DNA from: Bacillota bacterium
GTDB lineage: Bacteria; Bacillota; Clostridia; Lachnospirales; Lachnospiraceae
NCBI GenBank assembly: GCA_023435505.1
Contig: JAEYRR010000067.1
Coordinates: 1-5,905, forward strand
Direction: 5' to 3'
DNA length: 5,905 bases
Positions 4,948 to 5,905 of the stretch are shown one piece after another (position 1 is the stretch's first letter; every line of letters starts with the position of its first letter). The notes under the pieces were generated by a model. It was not told the DNA's origin and did no database searches. It was given only the letters and a program-made list of their open reading frames with translations. A program made the translations under genes and the position numbers.

Positions 4948-5809
4948 ATTACACCCTTTTACGGTCTTTCTCTACTTTGTTGTTGTAATTGGAGTAACGA
5001 CCTTTACGATGCACCCTGTTATATTAGGGCTTTCATGTTTAGGGGCGATGTTTTTTTATGTTGTGGATGAGGAACCAATATCAATTAAAAATGCAACTTT
5101 TTACTTCTTGGCATTTATTATACTTTCTGTAATCAATCCTCTCTTTAATCATAATGGACGGACAGTTTTGTTTTTAATCAATGGAAATCCTTTTACCCTA
5201 GAAGCAGTTATCTATGGTATGGTCGCAGCAGGAGTCATTCTTACTGTATTACTGTGGTGTGTAAAGTTGACAAAATATATGACAATAGATAAAACCATGT
5301 ACTTGATGGGGAAAATCTCAAAAAAAGGCGCCTTGATCATATCCATGGTATTTCGGTTGATGCCACAATATCGTGCCCAAGCAGCCGAAATACGAGAAAC
5401 ACAGAAGACACTTGGTCTTTTTAAGAAAGAAAGTATGATAGAGAAACTAAATGGGCATCTTCATATCTTTTCCGCCATGGTGACTTGGGCAATGGAGCAT
5501 TCTGTAGATACTGCAGATTCTATGCGTGCTAGAGGGTATGGAATAAGGAAACGTACCTCTTATGCCACCTATCGGTTTAAAGGGGATGATATTGCCCTAA
5601 TATGTATTATTTTAACTGGATTGGTTACTGTCATTATTTCCAGTATGATAAATGGTATCTCTGTAACCTATTATCCAGATTTTATAGTAAAGAGTAATGG
5701 GACAGGGCAGTGGATAACCTATCTTGCCTATGCATTAATTATGTTTACAATGCCTTTGTATGAAAGTAAGGAGATAATAAAGTGGAATTATTTAAAGTGG
5801 AAAAAGTAA
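4940..5809 (+). CDS. Energy-coupling factor transporter transmembrane T component (EcfT/CbiQ family)
   Basis: The start is set at the ATG at 4940, inside the ATGAATAG overlap with the upstream stop. The reading frame is open further back, to an ATG at 4874, but those 22 extra codons overlap the conserved DUF4430 end, lack a ribosome site and do not look like an EcfT start. GGTGAT at 4927-4932 is a weak site, so translational coupling is likely. The 289-residue protein has hydrophobic segments near 8-22, 25-42, 50-66, 92-110, 216-238 and 255-272. The family block NPLFNHNGRTVLFLINGNP lies at 66-84. The cytoplasmic coupling helices carry RLMPQYRAQAAEIRETQKTLG (139-159), a degenerate first Ala-Arg-Gly region, and SMRARGYGIRKRTSY (194-208), the clear second one. 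These helices dock on the ATPases and move the S component. It is the shared membrane scaffold of an importer. Position behind a B12 riboswitch points to corrinoid, with cobalt as the alternative. Confidence 0.93.
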   Translation: MNRLHPFTVFLYFVVVIGVTTFTMHPVILGLSCLGAMFFYVVDEEPISIKNATFYFLAFIILSVINPLFNHNGRTVLFLINGNPFTLEAVIYGMVAAGVILTVLLWCVKLTKYMTIDKTMYLMGKISKKGALIISMVFRLMPQYRAQAAEIRETQKTLGLFKKESMIEKLNGHLHIFSAMVTWAMEHSVDTADSMRARGYGIRKRTSYATYRFKGDDIALICIILTGLVTVIISSMINGISVTYYPDFIVKSNGTGQWITYLAYALIMFTMPLYESKEIIKWNYLKWKK

Positions 5810-5905
5810 GGTTTCGTTTTCTGAATTACGAAAACGGCACCTATGAAGAACAACCTTATATTCTAAAAGAGGTCTCCTTTACCATAAAAAAGGGTGATTT
5901 TGTTG
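5782..5905 (+). CDS. ECF-type ABC transporter ATPase, N-terminal fragment (3' truncated by window end)
   Basis: A GTG start at 5782 is supported by AAGGAG at 5768-5773, eight bases before it. The gene begins inside the last codons of the T-component gene (28-base overlap), so the two are translated together. Only 41 residues are in the window. They read VEKVRFRF near the start and ILKEVSFTIKKGDFV at the end, the standard opening of an ABC nucleotide-binding domain: strand 1, a Phe-Arg-Phe A-loop-like aromatic, then the 'LkdvSf.I..Gef' strand before the Walker A motif. Between them is a slightly long segment (NYENGTYEEQP). Walker A lies just past the window edge and cannot be checked. It should be the energising subunit that pairs with the T component. 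It could be a single EcfA or a longer protein with two fused ATPase domains. Confidence 0.85.
   Translation, partial: MELFKVEKVRFRFLNYENGTYEEQPYILKEVSFTIKKGDFV

Overview
The window looks like chromosomal DNA of a low-GC anaerobic Firmicute, most likely a Lachnospiraceae/Clostridium-like species. This is inferred from the AT-rich codon use, the strong AGGAG-type ribosome binding sites, a clostridial-style cobalamin riboswitch and the flavour of the protein families. Every gene I can support is on the + strand. No tRNA, rRNA, CRISPR array, insertion sequence or phage gene is visible.

Region 1 (1-624) is the 3' part of an AraC-family regulator with a GyrI-like effector-binding domain; its N-terminal DNA-binding part lies upstream of the window. 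Region 2 (632-2248) is a compact three-gene operon. It holds an ArsR/SmtB repressor with a Cys-X-Cys motif, an eight-helix UPF0718/ArsP-type permease with a TPFCSCSS motif, and an 80-residue CxxC thioredoxin-fold protein. It is driven by a perfect consensus promoter (TTGACA-17-TATAAT) lying inside a near-perfect 22-bp inverted repeat, which looks like a self-repression operator. The logic is sensing and export of a thiol-reactive metal(loid) or organometal(loid), but the substrate is not fixed by the sequence.

Region 3 (2249-2764) is a 516-base non-coding stretch. It holds a sigma-70-type promoter, a complete cobalamin (B12) riboswitch with a recognisable L5-L13 kissing interaction, a canonical intrinsic terminator, and a second terminator-like hairpin just before the next gene. 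Region 4 (2765 to the end) is the operon under that riboswitch. It encodes a DUF4430 (transcobalamin C-terminal-like) lipoprotein and a secreted, membrane-anchored protein joining an alpha/alpha-toroid domain to a second DUF4430 domain. It then encodes an ECF transporter T subunit and the beginning of an ECF-type ATPase that runs off the window.

Together region 4 reads as a B12-repressed corrinoid uptake system. Its surface proteins have the two domain types of mammalian intrinsic factor and transcobalamin, apparently feeding an energy-coupling-factor importer. The substrate-binding S component is not in the window and would be expected downstream or elsewhere. The toroid/two-helix hairpin/DUF4430 architecture is the most interesting item here.
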